Shown: positions 32,733-44,865 of the stretch, piece after piece
How positions within the stretch are numbered: position 1 is the stretch's first letter
How the letters are laid out: every line of letters begins with the position of its first letter
Source: Achaetomiella virescens
Lineage: Eukaryota; Ascomycota; Sordariomycetes; Sordariales; Chaetomiaceae
NCBI GenBank assembly: GCA_031001845.1
Contig: JARNGD010000132.1
Span: 36,918-100,917 of the forward strand
DNA: 64,000 nt
Reading direction: 5' to 3'
Program-made: the position numbers and the translations under genes
The notes under the pieces: model-generated
Told to the model about the DNA's origin: nothing
What the model saw: only the letters and a program-made list of their open reading frames with translations
Database searches by the model: none

Positions 32733-33998
32733 TCAAGCAACCTCCACCTCAAGAATACTCTCAACGGACTGCACTGGCCGCCAGATCTTGACCAGCTTCA
32801 GCCCAGCGCTTGCGATCAGGTCCTTCCACTGCTCCTCCGACCTCTCGCGGCCGCCAGCAAGCCATATGGTGATATCCGACACCGTCACACGCTAGAGAGG
32901 CTTTACGCTGCTGACCAAGCTCTCATGGATCAAGAGCCGCGAGTAGCCCTTCTCCATGGCAGGCGCCAGCGTCTGCAGAATACGGCGCGCGGTCTCATCC
33001 GGCCAGTCATGCAGCACATTGTGCATGAAGTATACCCGCGCACCGCGCGTCTCGGCCGGCTGCGGGGTGAAGAAATCGTGCGGCTGCACGACAATCGCCC
33101 TCCTATCACCCCCGAGACTGTCCTCAACCCCCTTAAGAATATCCGGTAGATCCTGCAGCACCAGACTCCCCGCCGGCACCTCCGGGTGCCGTGCAAGGAA
33201 TTTCTTCAAATCATGCCCCTTACCGCCACCAATGTCCACCACCAGCGGCCTGCTCCCTTCCTCCCCAACCGCCCCAGCGAGAATGCTCTCGGTCGGGTAC
33301 ACATCAACCCACGGCGTGAGGTTGTACTTGGAGTGGCACTCCATGGCGTCATTGAAGTCGGACGTCAGCAGCGGGTTGGTGCCGATGTATTGGAACAGGT
33401 TGGCGTCCTTGCCGCGCCAGTACTGCAGGTTGCAGTCGGTGACGTCGGTCGGGTTGCGGAAGCCGGTCGCCTTGAGGTAGTACGGCAGCGTACGGAACAT
33501 GGGGCAGTTCAGCTCGTGGTAGAACCCGCCGTATGTGCCGGCGAGTGGCGGGTCCTCGGCCAGCGCGCGCGCCCACGGAGTGCGTCCGTACGTGTCCTCG
33601 GCCACTTCGGTGATCAGGTGGTGGCCTGCAATGGCGCGCATCATACGGCCTGTGCGCAGGGGGGTTCCCTTGTGAGTGTGACCAGCAAAAGTGCAGGGGG
33701 GAGACATACGGATCAGCAGCTCCTCGGCGCCCGTGAGCTCGGCGAGCTTGGCAGGGGTGATGGGCTCGCCGCCAGCCTCTGCCCACTTCTTGAAAACGCC
33801 AGCATCGATGAGGGTCTTAATGGCCGCGTTGATTGCGCCGTTGACCCAGTTGTGATCCCACGCGAGGTCCCAGGGCGACTGGATCCTCCTTAGCGCCTCG
33901 AAGACGGCATCTCGGGCGCGGATGCGCTCGGCCTCGTTGGCGAACGAGTTGGCATCGATGCCCTGCAGGTTTGCAATGAGCTGGTCTGCGGTTGCCAT
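32733..33998 (-). CDS. SAM-dependent O-methyltransferase with an in-frame TAG near the C-terminus
   Basis: MATADQLIANLQGIDANSFA begins a plant/fungal COMT-like enzyme. It contains the dimerisation winged-helix (WVNGAINAAIKTLIDAGVF), an intron 33709-33650 (60 nt), then the SAM site LVVDIGGGKGHDL, the acidic loop VLQDLPDILKGV, the catalytic stretch YFMHNVLHDWPDE and RLLIHESLV. After KPL a TAG (32894-32892) interrupts, but the frame continues RVTVSDITIWLAAARERSEE to KIWRPVQSVESILEVEVA and a TGA at 32735-32733, exactly as the family normally ends. The stop may be a nonsense mutation or a sequencing error. Methylates a hydroxyl on a small aromatic or polyketide substrate, not identified here. Confidence 0.85.
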
Positions 33999-34708
33999 TT
34001 TGAAAGCCTGGTTGGAAGTTGCGGTTTGGGTCGGTGTGAGGAAAACCCCTGAGATCCTAAGACCGTTTCACTTCGGGGCTGGTGGGGAGGGACTCGGAGT
34101 CGCGCTGCCGGCTTCGTATTTCCGCGATCATGGATGGCTCATGGCTCAGCGGTTCGACTGGTTCGCCGAGTGACAATGCCGGCCCAGCGCCGTGGATCTG
34201 CTTCGCTTGGCGAGTGGTGCACCCCACGGGCGAACTCCTCCGTTAGGTTTAGTCTTTCTCGGTAGTGCTTAGTGCCGAGACACAGGGGAGGTTCTGCGTG
34301 GTTGGGTCAGAGTGGAAGTGACGATCAGCGGGGAGGCGAAGGCTGCAATGCTCACCACGTATTTCGTAAGAAGATGGCCTGGCGCTATTCCATCAACTTT
34401 CTTGGTCTGCTGCGCCAGGAAACCTCGCGCCCATCCCCACGTAGCCGATATGGTGAAAGTCAAAAGCTGCTCTTCCATTGGAGGCATCTCGGGCCTCACC
34501 CCTGTAAGCCCCTTGTCCCACCATCTGCTCCGCTTTCTTGGTGTCTCCACGTCGTGATGCAGCCGCTCGGGGCGGGCTTCGGCTTGGGGGGAACCAACGG
34601 GAAAAACTGTTTGTTATGACCTGATTTCTGGAAGATAAGAAATACAGTACAAATTTGTTACATAACGAATGGCATGTTTAGGGCGGATTAGAGAGTGCCG
34701 GTGCCGCG
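33999..34708. other. Intergenic spacer between O-methyltransferase and receptor
   Basis: Holds the O-methyltransferase promoter and the receptor 3' end. No coding sequence recognised. Confidence 0.4.
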
Positions 34709-35981
34709 TTATCGCTTGCCTCCGTTGAAACTCTCCAAAGACACTGACACTTCCATCGTCTTGTGGATCCCCCGGCTTCCCTCCATGTCCCCGCCGACAT
34801 TGCTGGTCTTGTCCGCAGTAACGAGCGGAATGGCGTCAAAACTGGGCCGCAAATGCAGGCTGGACTGCTCGCCAATATCCGAGTCAAGCTTCTGCCCCTT
34901 GTAGTGATCCCAGTTCCTGCTTCCGCCGGCAGATAAGCCTTGGCCGCTGGCTTCGAACTGGTTTCTGGACATCGACCCCGCGCCACGGCTTCCATCAGTG
35001 ATCTTTTCTTTGGCAGCCCGAAACAATGGGCCCAGAGTTGGAAGTGAGGCGCAGACGATGAGAATGGTCCCTTCCGCCACGCCCAGGATGTCGAGGTACG
35101 GGACAGGATCTTTGAGGAATCGAGTCAGCACTGCAACTGTTGTGTTCAAACACAAGCTGAGGCACTTAAAACACTTACATGTTGGATCCACAGCCATGAT
35201 GTCGAAGACCTGCCCGAAAATGGCGAGCTTGTAGATGGAGACTACGCATGCCAGCGCGCTGAGGCCCAGCGCTGTCGAAACGGCAAGGCGTGTCTTCAGG
35301 GGCATGTTCAGCCGCAGATGATGAACGGCACAGGATACGACGCGAAAAAGACGTCCAGGAACGCCGAGTACGCCGAAGTGAAATAGCCCAGGTTGGCCAA
35401 CACGCTGACCGGCGCACAAGTCCCCGGCACACTCTGATCCCAGCCCCTCTCAACCGGGTCGCACTGCTTAAACCACCACACCGACGTTGCCAGGATGCAT
35501 GCCTGTGATGAGAGGCCGAGGCCCCAGAAGAAAATGGTCGTCTTGAGGCCGGGGCTGAGAATGCGCTGGAGGGTCGAGATGATGGCAAACTTGGGAAGCG
35601 AGAAGGTCCAGATGAGCACTGCGCTGATGATTACGTTGTACTTGAGCGCTGGGACGAGGTTTTCTTTGGGGAGAGTCTTGAGGTGCCGTCCGAGTCCGTG
35701 CCGCGAGCCCATGGTGATGAGGATGCACGTCGCGAGGAAGACGGCAAGGCAGCCCAGCGTGATGTAGTCGTCGACGCCCAGCCCTCCGCCCCGGGCCCTC
35801 CCGTACCATGCCCTACAGAAGACGCGGAGTCCGACGATGACTGGATTCACAACCCTGTTGTCAGCTTCAGAGGTCTGCTGTTGCCAATTTTCCGGAGGAA
35901 CTTACCGGTCGTCACCGCGAACATGGCCCAGCAGGCCTTGTCGGCCAGGACGCCGTAGTCCTCCTCCTCCCACAATCCCAT
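34709..35981 (-). CDS. Fungal rhodopsin-domain (PTH11-like) receptor, copy 2
   Basis: MGLWEEEDYGVLADKACWAM is followed by an intron (GTAAGTTCC donor) and helices starting NPVIVGLRVFCRAW, DYITLGCLAVFLATCILIT, YNVIISAVLIWTFSLPKFA, LKTTIFFWGLGLSSQACIL, YFTSAYSAFLDVFFASYPV, RLAVSTALGLSALACVVSI and PYLDILGVAEGTILIVCAS. The sequence CDPVERGWDQSVPGTC fits the family's second extracellular loop with paired Cys. An intron of 42 nt (35178-35137) joins DPT to FAVLTRFLKD. A break near 35315 (PFII-RLNMPLK) and probably another at the first intron are needed. The long Ser/Gly-rich C-tail is likely cytoplasmic. No CFEM domain. Putative environmental sensor, neighbour of the P450 gene. Confidence 0.8.
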
Positions 35982-36778
35982 GTTGTCGTTGGTTTATCAG
36001 ACCCCAAGGTTGCTGGATGAGAAACAAAGGAGAACGGGGGGAACCCGGCATGTTATGAGCATGGTCACCCCACGAATCTTTTCCGATTTCCGGATCCCCC
36101 GGCCGCAGCTGGATGGAGCCTCGAAGATTTCAGCCACCATGGCGGACTCTCCCGGCAGGCCTCAGCTGTTCCTGGTGTTTTGCCCACAATGGCCAATCCG
36201 CGGCCCTTGCCGTAGCGCCCGGTCCTAACCTGAATGAGCATGGTGAGGCCGTCGGCTCTTTGGCAAGCGAGCGAAGTGGACGTCAACGCCTTCAGGGCCC
36301 CGCTTCCAAGCTTGGCAGTGACCAGTAATTTGCCCTGAGGCAGAGTGGGATTTTGTGGGATTTTTCAGGGACGCTTCAATGACAACTGCCCGGCCGGGGT
36401 GGTTCGTGGGAAAGGTTACATAATATCATGTGGCAGGTTCCCATCAGACCATTGGGTGTTCACCAAGATGCCTGTCATACGCAGTATGTTGATCTGTCTT
36501 CATGGATCTACCTGGGATGGTTGGCCTAAACAGATGGGGAAGGAGGCCATCTCTACTAGCAGGTGACACGGTTGTGGTTCGTCTCTTCGGAACTCAGCCC
36601 CAGGCAAATCTGACCTTTTTTGACCCTTGCCCTTTCATAAAAAAAAACAAAGTTGACTCGGGATTCAGGGTGCAACCATCCCTCAGTTCCTCAGCTGATA
36701 ATAAACTCCGGCCCTCGTGAGGCAAAATCGAACAGCTTGAAAGGCATGGATGATGTGCCTTCTGAAAACCTCACAGGC
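35982..36778. other. Intergenic spacer between receptor and P450
   Basis: About 800 bp with no convincing coding sequence; an A-run lies at 36640-36649. Likely contains the receptor promoter and P450 3' region. Confidence 0.4.
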
Positions 36779-38502
36779 TCAAACTGACCTGGGCCGAACA
36801 AGCACCTTGAAATCCTCTGGCTTCACAAACCAATGATTCCGAGTCTGCCATGGTTCTCGGTCGCAGAGTTCTAGATCAAAATCCCGAATCAACCGGGGGA
36901 TCAATTTGCACATCTCAAGCATCGAAATGTGGCGCCCAATACAGGTGCGGGAGCCCAGGCCAAACTTCAATGGAACCATCCACGTTAGGCAATGATTAAC
37001 ATTAAGAGAATATTGGGGTGCCTTACCGGCATCCAGTGTCGATTCATGACACTTGTCCTTTCCTTATTGTCCTGGAGCCATCTTTCTGGGTTGAAAATGT
37101 CCGCATCGTCGCCGAAGATTGCCTTGTTATTGTGTTCAACCCAGCTGTTGATACCAACGACGGCCTAGAAACACCATGTAAGCCATTTTGCTTGGGTGGC
37201 GTGGAAAGAGAAACTAACTCCTTCCGGGAAAAAGATGCCGTTAATGGTTACCCCACCCTCCGGCACCACCCTCTCAAGCGGCAGCCCCGTAGCCGGATGG
37301 ATTCTCAGCGCTTCCTTGATGACGGCCTGAAGATACGGCATCTCCTGGCTCCGAGCAAACGTAATATGAGTCGACGCCTTGTTTTGGGGGCAGAGCTGAT
37401 CCACCTCCTCCCGCAGCCGCTCCAGCACATGGGGGTGCGCAGGACATGGTACAAGATTGCGCTAAGAGAGATGGACGTTGTATCAGACCCGGCGACCATG
37501 TTGGACACGCACCCCGCCAGAACATGGTACGTGGTGAAGATGGATGGGTTTTTCGGAGTGTTTCTGGACGAACTTGCTGAGGAAGTCCATCGTCTGCCGC
37601 CCATCATCGCCCTTCTCCTTTTCTTCAGGAATATTCTCTGCCTTGGGCCTCGCCTGATGCGCCGCCATGCACTCCTGGGTGAAGTTAACGATGAATTGCC
37701 TCCCCTTGCCGCGCGAACCGGCCAGCCAGTTTCGTATCTTAAACAGAATTGGATGCAACCAAGGATACACCCCAATCACGCTGGCGTATGCAAGGTGGTC
37801 CCCAAGATTCTGCATCACCTCCCCGACGTCCTCGCCAAAAATCTAGAAAGCCATCCTCTTCGAGTACGTGATCATGCCGATAACGTCAAAGGCGTAGCAC
37901 TGCAGCCAGTGGCCCATATCTACCGGACGGCTCCATGCGCCTATGGATGACATCTCGAAAGCCGCTGACAGAGGAGGTCGGCACACTCGTCGACGTAGGA
38001 TTCGTAGTGGACGAGGGTGGACATGCTGTATGTGTTCTGGTACTGGCGACGGTTGAACGCGTGGCGCTTGGCGTCCTGGTCGCTGAAGATCGTCCAGGCG
38101 TCGGAAGAAGGGCTTGACCAGGTCTTGTACCACGAGGATTTGGTGAACTTGCTGCCGGGGCCGTAGATGACGCTGGCCGCGAGGGGGTCGGCGATGCTGA
38201 ACCGGTTGGGCCCATACCGCACGACTGGACCTGTTGTAGGACATTGAGTTACACCTGATGACCGTTGATGGCAACTGAGGTGATGCATAAAGACACATAC
38301 CATACTTCTTATGGAGTTCGAGGTTGTCTTTCTCGAATTCACCGCGGTAAATACGGTAGGCATACCACAGGTCTGTGAAACGGGCAACAAACGGCCCGGG
38401 AACAGATCTCGCGGTACCGACGAAAGCTCTCCAAATGAGTGTCACCAGGGTCCCTGCTATCAGAATTATAAGACCTGCGACGGAGAAGAGCGCTCGAAAC
38501 AT
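36779..38502 (-). CDS. Microsomal cytochrome P450 (pisatin-demethylase-like)
   Basis: An N-terminal anchor (LFSVAGLIILIAGTLVTLIW) and Pro-hinge SVPGPF are followed by LWYAYRIYRGEFEKD. An intron (38300-38231) leads to VVRYGPNRFSIADPLAASVI and SWYKTWSSPSSDAWTIFSDQ. Later come the I-helix AGSDTTSISLSAILYH, the ExxR motif KEALRIHPATGLPLERVVPEG, PERW-like NPERWLQDN, and after an intron (37026-36965) the heme loop PFGLGSRTCIGRHIS with the Cys ligand. The tail HWFVKPEDFKVLVRPRSV is complete. Breaks occur near 37530 and 37430. Similarity of the N-terminal half recalls pisatin-demethylase-type P450s; it is not the soluble nitric-oxide-reductase P450 type. Monooxygenase of the endoplasmic reticulum, substrate unknown. 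Confidence 0.85.
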
Positions 38503-39182
38503 TGTGACGAAAACCGGGTGGTTGACTAGTGGAGTGTATTGATGGCTGTTGCTCGTTACCTTGACAGTTCAACAACCGAGAGTAAACTGAGGAATGATCA
38601 ATCTCCGACGGCGACCAGAGCTATGAACTTGTTCGTAAGGATTTGTTCCCGAGCACGATGCCGCCGGCAGCTTCGGATCCCCGACACGTCCCAGTCGATT
38701 TTGGGGTTAGAATGCGGGGGAGGTGTAACCCCGCAAAGCTTAACGCCTCCAAACAAATCTTTGGTGAGCTGGTAATTGATCGGAAAGGTGGAGGACGTCG
38801 GCGCGAGTGGGGGAGGCAGAACAGACTGGTCACATGCTCGCAACTACCCCTGAAGCGTACCATGCGCCTTGCTGGCAAGGTAGACGAACGCAATGATGAG
38901 ATGGTTTCCATGATCTCAACAACCTGCATACCCTCCATGGGATGTACAGACAATAATACCCTTAAAACACTTGATTTCAAGCTTCGGAGCTATTGCTGTC
39001 GAGATTGCAGAATGTCAGACAGATACTGAAATGCTATCGTCTTGCTATTCCTCAAGGTTAGAACTTCCTAGGAACTCGTTGATCATGCCACACACCTTGA
39101 CTCAATCTTGTCGACGCTCAGATAATAAGTGTTCATGGGACCCATTAACTTCGCCATCTACGGGGACGAAGAAAAGACGTCC
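38503..39182. other. Intergenic spacer between P450 and NirK
   Basis: No coding sequence recognised; P450 promoter and NirK 3' region. Confidence 0.4.
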
Positions 39183-40510
39183 TCAAGCATGCAACTTACA
39201 GCCAGGACACGGCTCCGGAGGCAGCACACTCCCATAAATATCGGGCCTCGGCGGCCCCGAGACATTCAAGAACCCAACCGCCCCCTTATCCAACCGAAAA
39301 ATGGCATGATCCACCAGCGCATATGTCCCCGGCACGACCATCTTCATATCCACCACCGTCGCCGCGCCGGGCGGCACACTGACTGTCGACACGAATCTTC
39401 CCGGCGGGCTCAGCACGTCCCCGTCCCGGTAACACCTATTAAAGCAGCTCCCAATCACATGAAACGAGCTCGTCAGATTCGGCCCGGCATTCCCAAAGAA
39501 GATGCGCACCGTCTCGCCCACCCGCGCCTTGAGCGGCGCGTCCCGCGTCAGCGCCGACTCGCGCCCGTTGAACACCACCGCGCTCGGCTCCTCCCGCAGC
39601 GCGTTGGGGTACGAGAACTCGACCACACCTGTGGTCGGCTCCTCAGGCGACTCGTGGTAGAACTCACTCTGCATGACGTAGTACTCGCGGTCGACCTTGG
39701 GCAGGTCGCCGGCCGCCGGCTGCACGTAGATGAGGCCGTACATGCCGTTGGCGATATGCACGGGCACGGGGCCGCCGCGCAGTGGTAGATATAGATACCA
39801 GGGTGGAGGAGCTTGAACCGGGCTGTCTTAGTGTCGTTTTCTTCGACGGTGGTGAGGGCGGCTCCGCCGCCGGGCCCGGTGAAGGCGTGACTGTCGATGT
39901 TGTGCGGGTTGCCTGTCTTGTCGAGGTTGGTGAGTTTGAGGTCGATGACGTCGCCCACGCGCGCGCGGATGAAGGGGGGGACCGTGTCATTGAAGGTCCA
40001 TTGTTCGTATTTGTAGGGTGAGGTGAGCTGGACCATCTTGGTCGTGGTTTTCAAGGGCACTTCAAGCAGCACAGGTAGTCCCGAGTAATAGGGGGCGGGA
40101 CGTTTGGGGCTGTGGTGAGGATTGCTTTCTCCCTGGGGAGGTCAGAGACTTCGGGAGTTGCTGTTTCCGCGTCGAGCGTCTCGTAGAAAGCGAGGTCCGA
40201 CTCATCAGGACTCGGTCCTGCGGGCGTCAGGGTGATTGTTGACTGAATGAACGTCAGCTACATGCCGGTAGCAATGTGTTAACGTCAAGACATTAGTCCG
40301 TACCGAGCTTGCTGGGCTGCCTTGCATTGCGGCATCCAGCCGGAGGATAGGGTCTGGTGACGCCAGGAAAATACCATAGCGAGAGTGATACTTGTGGTGA
40401 CAAGCAACAGAGAAACCGACAGCCTTCTCTTTTCAGAAGATCTATCGGTCCCCGCCTGGGAAGAGATAGTCCGAACTCCCCCTCCTCGGATCGTCATCGT
40501 CTGTCTACAT
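39183..40510 (-). CDS. nirK: Copper-containing nitrite reductase, NirK type
   Basis: Two cupredoxin domains with the NirK ligand set. NPHNIDSHAFTGPGGGAAL supplies a type-1 and a type-2 His, IYIYHCAAAP the type-2 His and type-1 Cys, HIANGMYGLIYV the type-1 His and Met, and NLTSSFHVIG the last type-2 His. WTFNDTVPPFIRARVGDVID and LPKVDREYYVMQSEFYHE are also characteristic. The body ends GFLNVSGPPRPDIYGSV then EPCPGCKLHA, a Cys-rich end. NirK reduces nitrite to nitric oxide in fungal denitrification, usually in mitochondria. A frame change lies near 39778 (CAAAP-VPVH). Upstream, a basic/hydrophobic stretch (SLLLVTTSITLAMVFSW) preceded by ATG-TAG at 40510-40505 may be an anchor exon; the ATG within it (MVFSWRHQTLSSGW) could instead start a targeting peptide. 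Confidence 0.85.
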
Positions 40511-43500
40511 GGTGGTAGAGACCTGAAGCCCACGCATCCTGGCCATGTAGACGTCTGCGTGGACGTTGAAGCAGCCCTCCAGACAACTCTCAGCGGTGTG
40601 CGGGTACATCTCATTCCATTGTTCGTCATTATCCGCATGCAGGAGAAAGGTGTTGTGGTGATCATTGTCGTCAGGGGGCAGGTCGCTGCTGGAGAAAGTG
40701 GAACACGAAATCGGGAACAGAGACTCATATTCGGGTTACTGAGTTCAGACGATTTAGAACAGTTTTAGGGCGGAACTGACTGTATTTAGCAGGCCATAAC
40801 CCGGGATACACTCGGGGTTGAGCACAGAACCCGAACGATGACCGTACTCCTCTATGACGCAAGAATGCGACAACTTATCGTCCACATTTGCTGACCGGAA
40901 AAGGTCGGACAACGACGACGATGGGTAGGAGGGGCGTTAGTCGAGCTGAAGATGCTAGAGTCCGGAAGTCAGACTAGAGATGAAGAGTGCGTGCTCCAAT
41001 CATCGCCTAGGGGACGCCATCTCCTTCCTTTTCAGTCGGCATCACACCCATCACGCCACCCCGGGTCTATTGGGTCAGTCGAAACGAGAACAGAGCAACT
41101 CCGCGGCGAGAAGGAATCCTCGGGGCGAGAGGGATTAAATGGGTGCCTTACCGAGGCTCAGAATTTTCATCTAGCCGCGATCAGCGACAGTTAGGCCGCG
41201 TGAAGACATGTTAGGGTCGTCGACTACGTCCGCCAGCACGCCTGCCATCCAGAAAGCTGAATTGTCCTAGGAATCATCCTATGCTAAAGCCGCTAGCTAA
41301 GGATCCTATCTAGCGTCGAGAGCAGGGTTCTGACCTCGACTGATAAGACCTTACGTCAACCACCCCCTTTAGATATGCATCCCGCTTGCCGCGCACTTTT
41401 CGCCTCCTGAACCACTGCTGGAGCATCCCCTTCCATTCAACTGCCTTCTCATCCCTATACGGGGCTATCCTGATGGCGTTGAGCTCCTGAGACCTTAGGC
41501 TCCTCTTCTAGCTGTCACTAATTCCTTTTGCCTTACAGCGCTGACATGATGGAGACACCACATCGGATTTGCTTTGGTGTTTTCCCAGCCAGGTAATTTC
41601 CTGACCGATGAACCTGTAGAATATTACGGATATGGTAATATTGGCGCCCGATGTAACCAGGATCGACGGTGGCTTGCAGCTGGTCGCAGGAAACAAGGAT
41701 CCATAGTGGTGGGCATACGCACACCCGATGCTCGTCCGCTGCCGCTTGCATGCTGGGCATCCTTCCCGCCATCTCCGAGGGCGGATAACCCGGAATGGCG
41801 GTTCGTCGAGTTTGGGAAGGGGAGTCCTAACGCAGGTCTTCCCAATTACCGTCAGTTGACCACCTGCGAGAGTCTTGAGCGAACTGAGATGCTGTCAAAT
41901 GCGGAATTGGGAGCCTTCTGAGGCGATGAAAAAGTTGCCGATTAAACTATGCATCAGGGCGGGCACTGACTACCCGTACAATACAAGATCAAGTCCGCGC
42001 CGGTTCGTTCATGAACATTGAGGCAACACCGTCGCCATCCGCGGTCCACACTTGACCAGAAAACAACATCAGAGTGGTAGGATGCCACTCGCGCTCCATA
42101 TACTACAACCATGAATATCAGTCGCCTAATTACATCTGGATGAAATCCCATGCCCATTTCACAGTTTGTATCGTGTCTGAAGAGCTGCCACACCTAATCG
42201 CTATATCCCTATAGAGAACTCACAGCAGAAGAAAATCTGGCTGAGTCCCAGCGCTTAGGGTTGTCGGTCGGAGGTGGAATTTTCCAAGGCCAGAGTCGGC
42301 CGAGGAATGAGACGCATAGTCCTGATTGATCCCAGTCCCAGTATAGTAAGAAATTTCTTTGAGTGTAATGAGAGCCAGTTATTTTTCTCGTCCAGACCAT
42401 CTTCGTTGACGCGAGGAGCTTCTGGGATTGGGCTGTATCCTCGAGGTTCCGGGAAGATATCCAAACTGCGCCGCGATCATGTATTGCACCCTACCGACGG
42501 GCTTGCGGTGAAGATAAGTTATCTAGTCTAATGTCATTACCTACTTTTCAAAGTCCTCCGTTTTTTAGGGATAAATGGTATTTTTTATCAGGGTCGGGTT
42601 TATTTTCTAAGTTGTTGCTTATTTGGTATCCTGAGGCACATCGGCGAGAGTGAGGTTATGGATCAGGTGAGGAAAGTCATTTTAATACTCTTTTGGTAGA
42701 GCAGCAAGAAACGTCATGAAATTCGGAGATTGAAAAACTTATGAACTTATGAGGGTGTCAGAAGGAGACAGTCAGTGAAGGATAGGGTTGTGGTCAGGGT
42801 TCTAAGGGAAACAGGCTATGAATCCTCTGCTGGGGCACGGGAAACTATTGGTCTGAAAATGGTGGTGGTGAGTGATGTCTTCAGCAAGTTCCAGCATGCT
42901 GAAGATCCCCACCTCCAGCAAACGAGACTTGGCATGGCAATCCCACTTGCTATTGAAACCTCTTGTGCGAAACTGCAGGCGCGTCTTCTTCTCTTCCTGG
43001 ACCTCAAAAGACAAGATACTGGCGATAGTGTCAGTGGCAAATAACGTTACTGTCCTCAATCGCTGGGCATGTCCTTGGAGCACAAGACAGGAAAACATTT
43101 ATCGAAACGGCCGATCGAAACAGACGGCCAAGGGGAGAGTGAGTTGCGAAAGAAAGGGATGGTTACTCAGGTGAGAGCGAAAGTTTTGCCCCATGCTCGG
43201 TAACTGCACTATACAGATTTACACAAAAAGAAGGAGAAAAACGAGAAGGAGAAGAAAAGTAAAAGGAACGAAAATAGATTGAACGCTGAAAAAAAATGGA
43301 GAGAATAGAAAAAGGAGAGGAAAATAGAAAATACAAAAAGTGTAACCACGAAGGAGGAAAAGAGAAGGTGATATCGAAATGGAAGACAGGTACCAGTGAT
43401 GGTCTGTTATGCTGTACAGGCACTTACGCTCGCATACCCTCAGCCTTCTCCTGCTGTTTGGGCTCGATGTGGCGCACGCTTTAAAAACAACCTGGAAGGG

Positions 43501-44865
43501 CTTGTTCGAGGTTGTCAGATTTGAATGGACAAAAAAGGCAAGCCGACCGAGAGAGGCAATTTGCTCCCGTAACAGTAACCGGTCGGGCGTGGGAGCTTAC
43601 AGGTCGGCTGTTCCCTGGCGGGGTGGGGGCATGCATGACTGCCGGTCGGCCACCGAATGGGTGGCTGTCTGCGCCAATTGTTGGAAGGTTGGGGGGAGGA
43701 GCCACTGTCATCTCATCATCCCAGCCGCAGAGGCCAGCATTCGCCTGCTCCATAAAGCTCCATCGCTCAGTGTGTCCTTTGTCCTTGCAGCAGGCCTGTT
43801 TTTGCTCAAAAACGAGAAACAGCCGCAACTGGGCTCGACCCACGTTGCCCATCCTCGCGTTGTTGACTTTCTTCCGACGATTCACGACCTCGGGCCGGGA
43901 CCAGCGACGCTGGCCCTTGCCGCTGTTGCCCCGGGCCAGACGACAACAAGGCGGCAGAAGGGCCAATTCCACGCGTGAACTGCCGATGGCGTCAATAGCG
44001 CGGTTCCGCCGTGTGATCGGCTGACTGGTTGCGCACAAAATGCATCTTGACGTCTTCCATCAAAACCGGGAAGCCGTGCCGATGTCGCTGGGTCTCGCTG
44101 GTCGCGCTGGTTGGCGTGCCAAGCGGAATTATCTGATCCAACTGATCATCTTATCTGATCCCAACCCCTAGTCGCCAAAGTCCATCTCGGGTTATGATCC
44201 CGGAAAGCACAACGGCATCTGGTGGGGTTCCCGCGCGGTGATTGGGCGATGTTGCCTGCAACAAGCCTCTGGCTTGTTGCCGTTGGGGAAATCTTTGCTC
44301 AGAAAGAGGGGCCGGGGAATTCGTTGGGCCTGTCCTGGACGAGATTGCGCGAGCATTTCCGGGCAGACTCGCGTCCCACGGGATCAATCCCTGCATTGCG
44401 GGTGATGAGCGAGACACACGGTTGCGGTCGGCCGAAAATTCTGCTCCTTCGCGCAGTCTTGTCCTAGCCTCTCACCAGTGTAGCTCTGGCCGGCACTTGC
44501 CGCCCGGTGGGTCAGGAACCTACTTCCACCTAAGGTAGGTAGGACGCGAAGGAAAATATCAGGTCGGGGTTCCAGGTTACGTTGGCTCCGCAGGGAAATC
44601 TGGTCCACATGGCACACGACTGAGCACCCTGCTGTCCCACCCCACCTGCACAATCTGATAAAGGTTGACGGCCACGCGCCGATCCTCAAATTCTGCAACT
44701 TGTGCCTTCTTTTCTGTGTCTCACCTCCGTCACATTTTCAGGCTTCTGCTGGGCAGCGACGACCAAAGGCCTGAGATACACTATCGCAACCTAAGAATAC
44801 CTTATTGTTTCACAAAGACTCCAACAGTTTGTCAGCACTTGGGCGCACGTAGGCCCGCAATCGCC
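40511..44865. other. Long gene-poor region (4.4 kb)
   Basis: No recognisable gene. Minus-strand sequence at 40728-40511 contains a short acidic stretch (HADNDEQWNEMYPH) of unknown meaning. 41200-41500 is TA-rich with degraded appearance. A purine-rich GA/AAG tract lies at 43205-43375. Frames of 60-190 codons between 43400 and 44040 overlap on both strands and show no domain. Confidence 0.5.
43205..43375 (+). repeat. Purine-rich low-complexity tract
   Basis: About 170 bases almost entirely A and G (AGAAGGAGAAAAACGAGAAG and similar), without a fixed repeat unit. Confidence 0.85.

Noticed and set aside
36779..38502. P450 as a nitric-oxide reductase (P450nor) partner of NirK
   Set aside because: It has a membrane anchor and the heme loop FGLGSRTCIG of microsomal monooxygenases, unlike the soluble CYP55 type.
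43409..44038. Overlapping 170-190-codon frames on both strands
   Set aside because: No resemblance to proteins; GC-rich sequence keeps frames open by chance.
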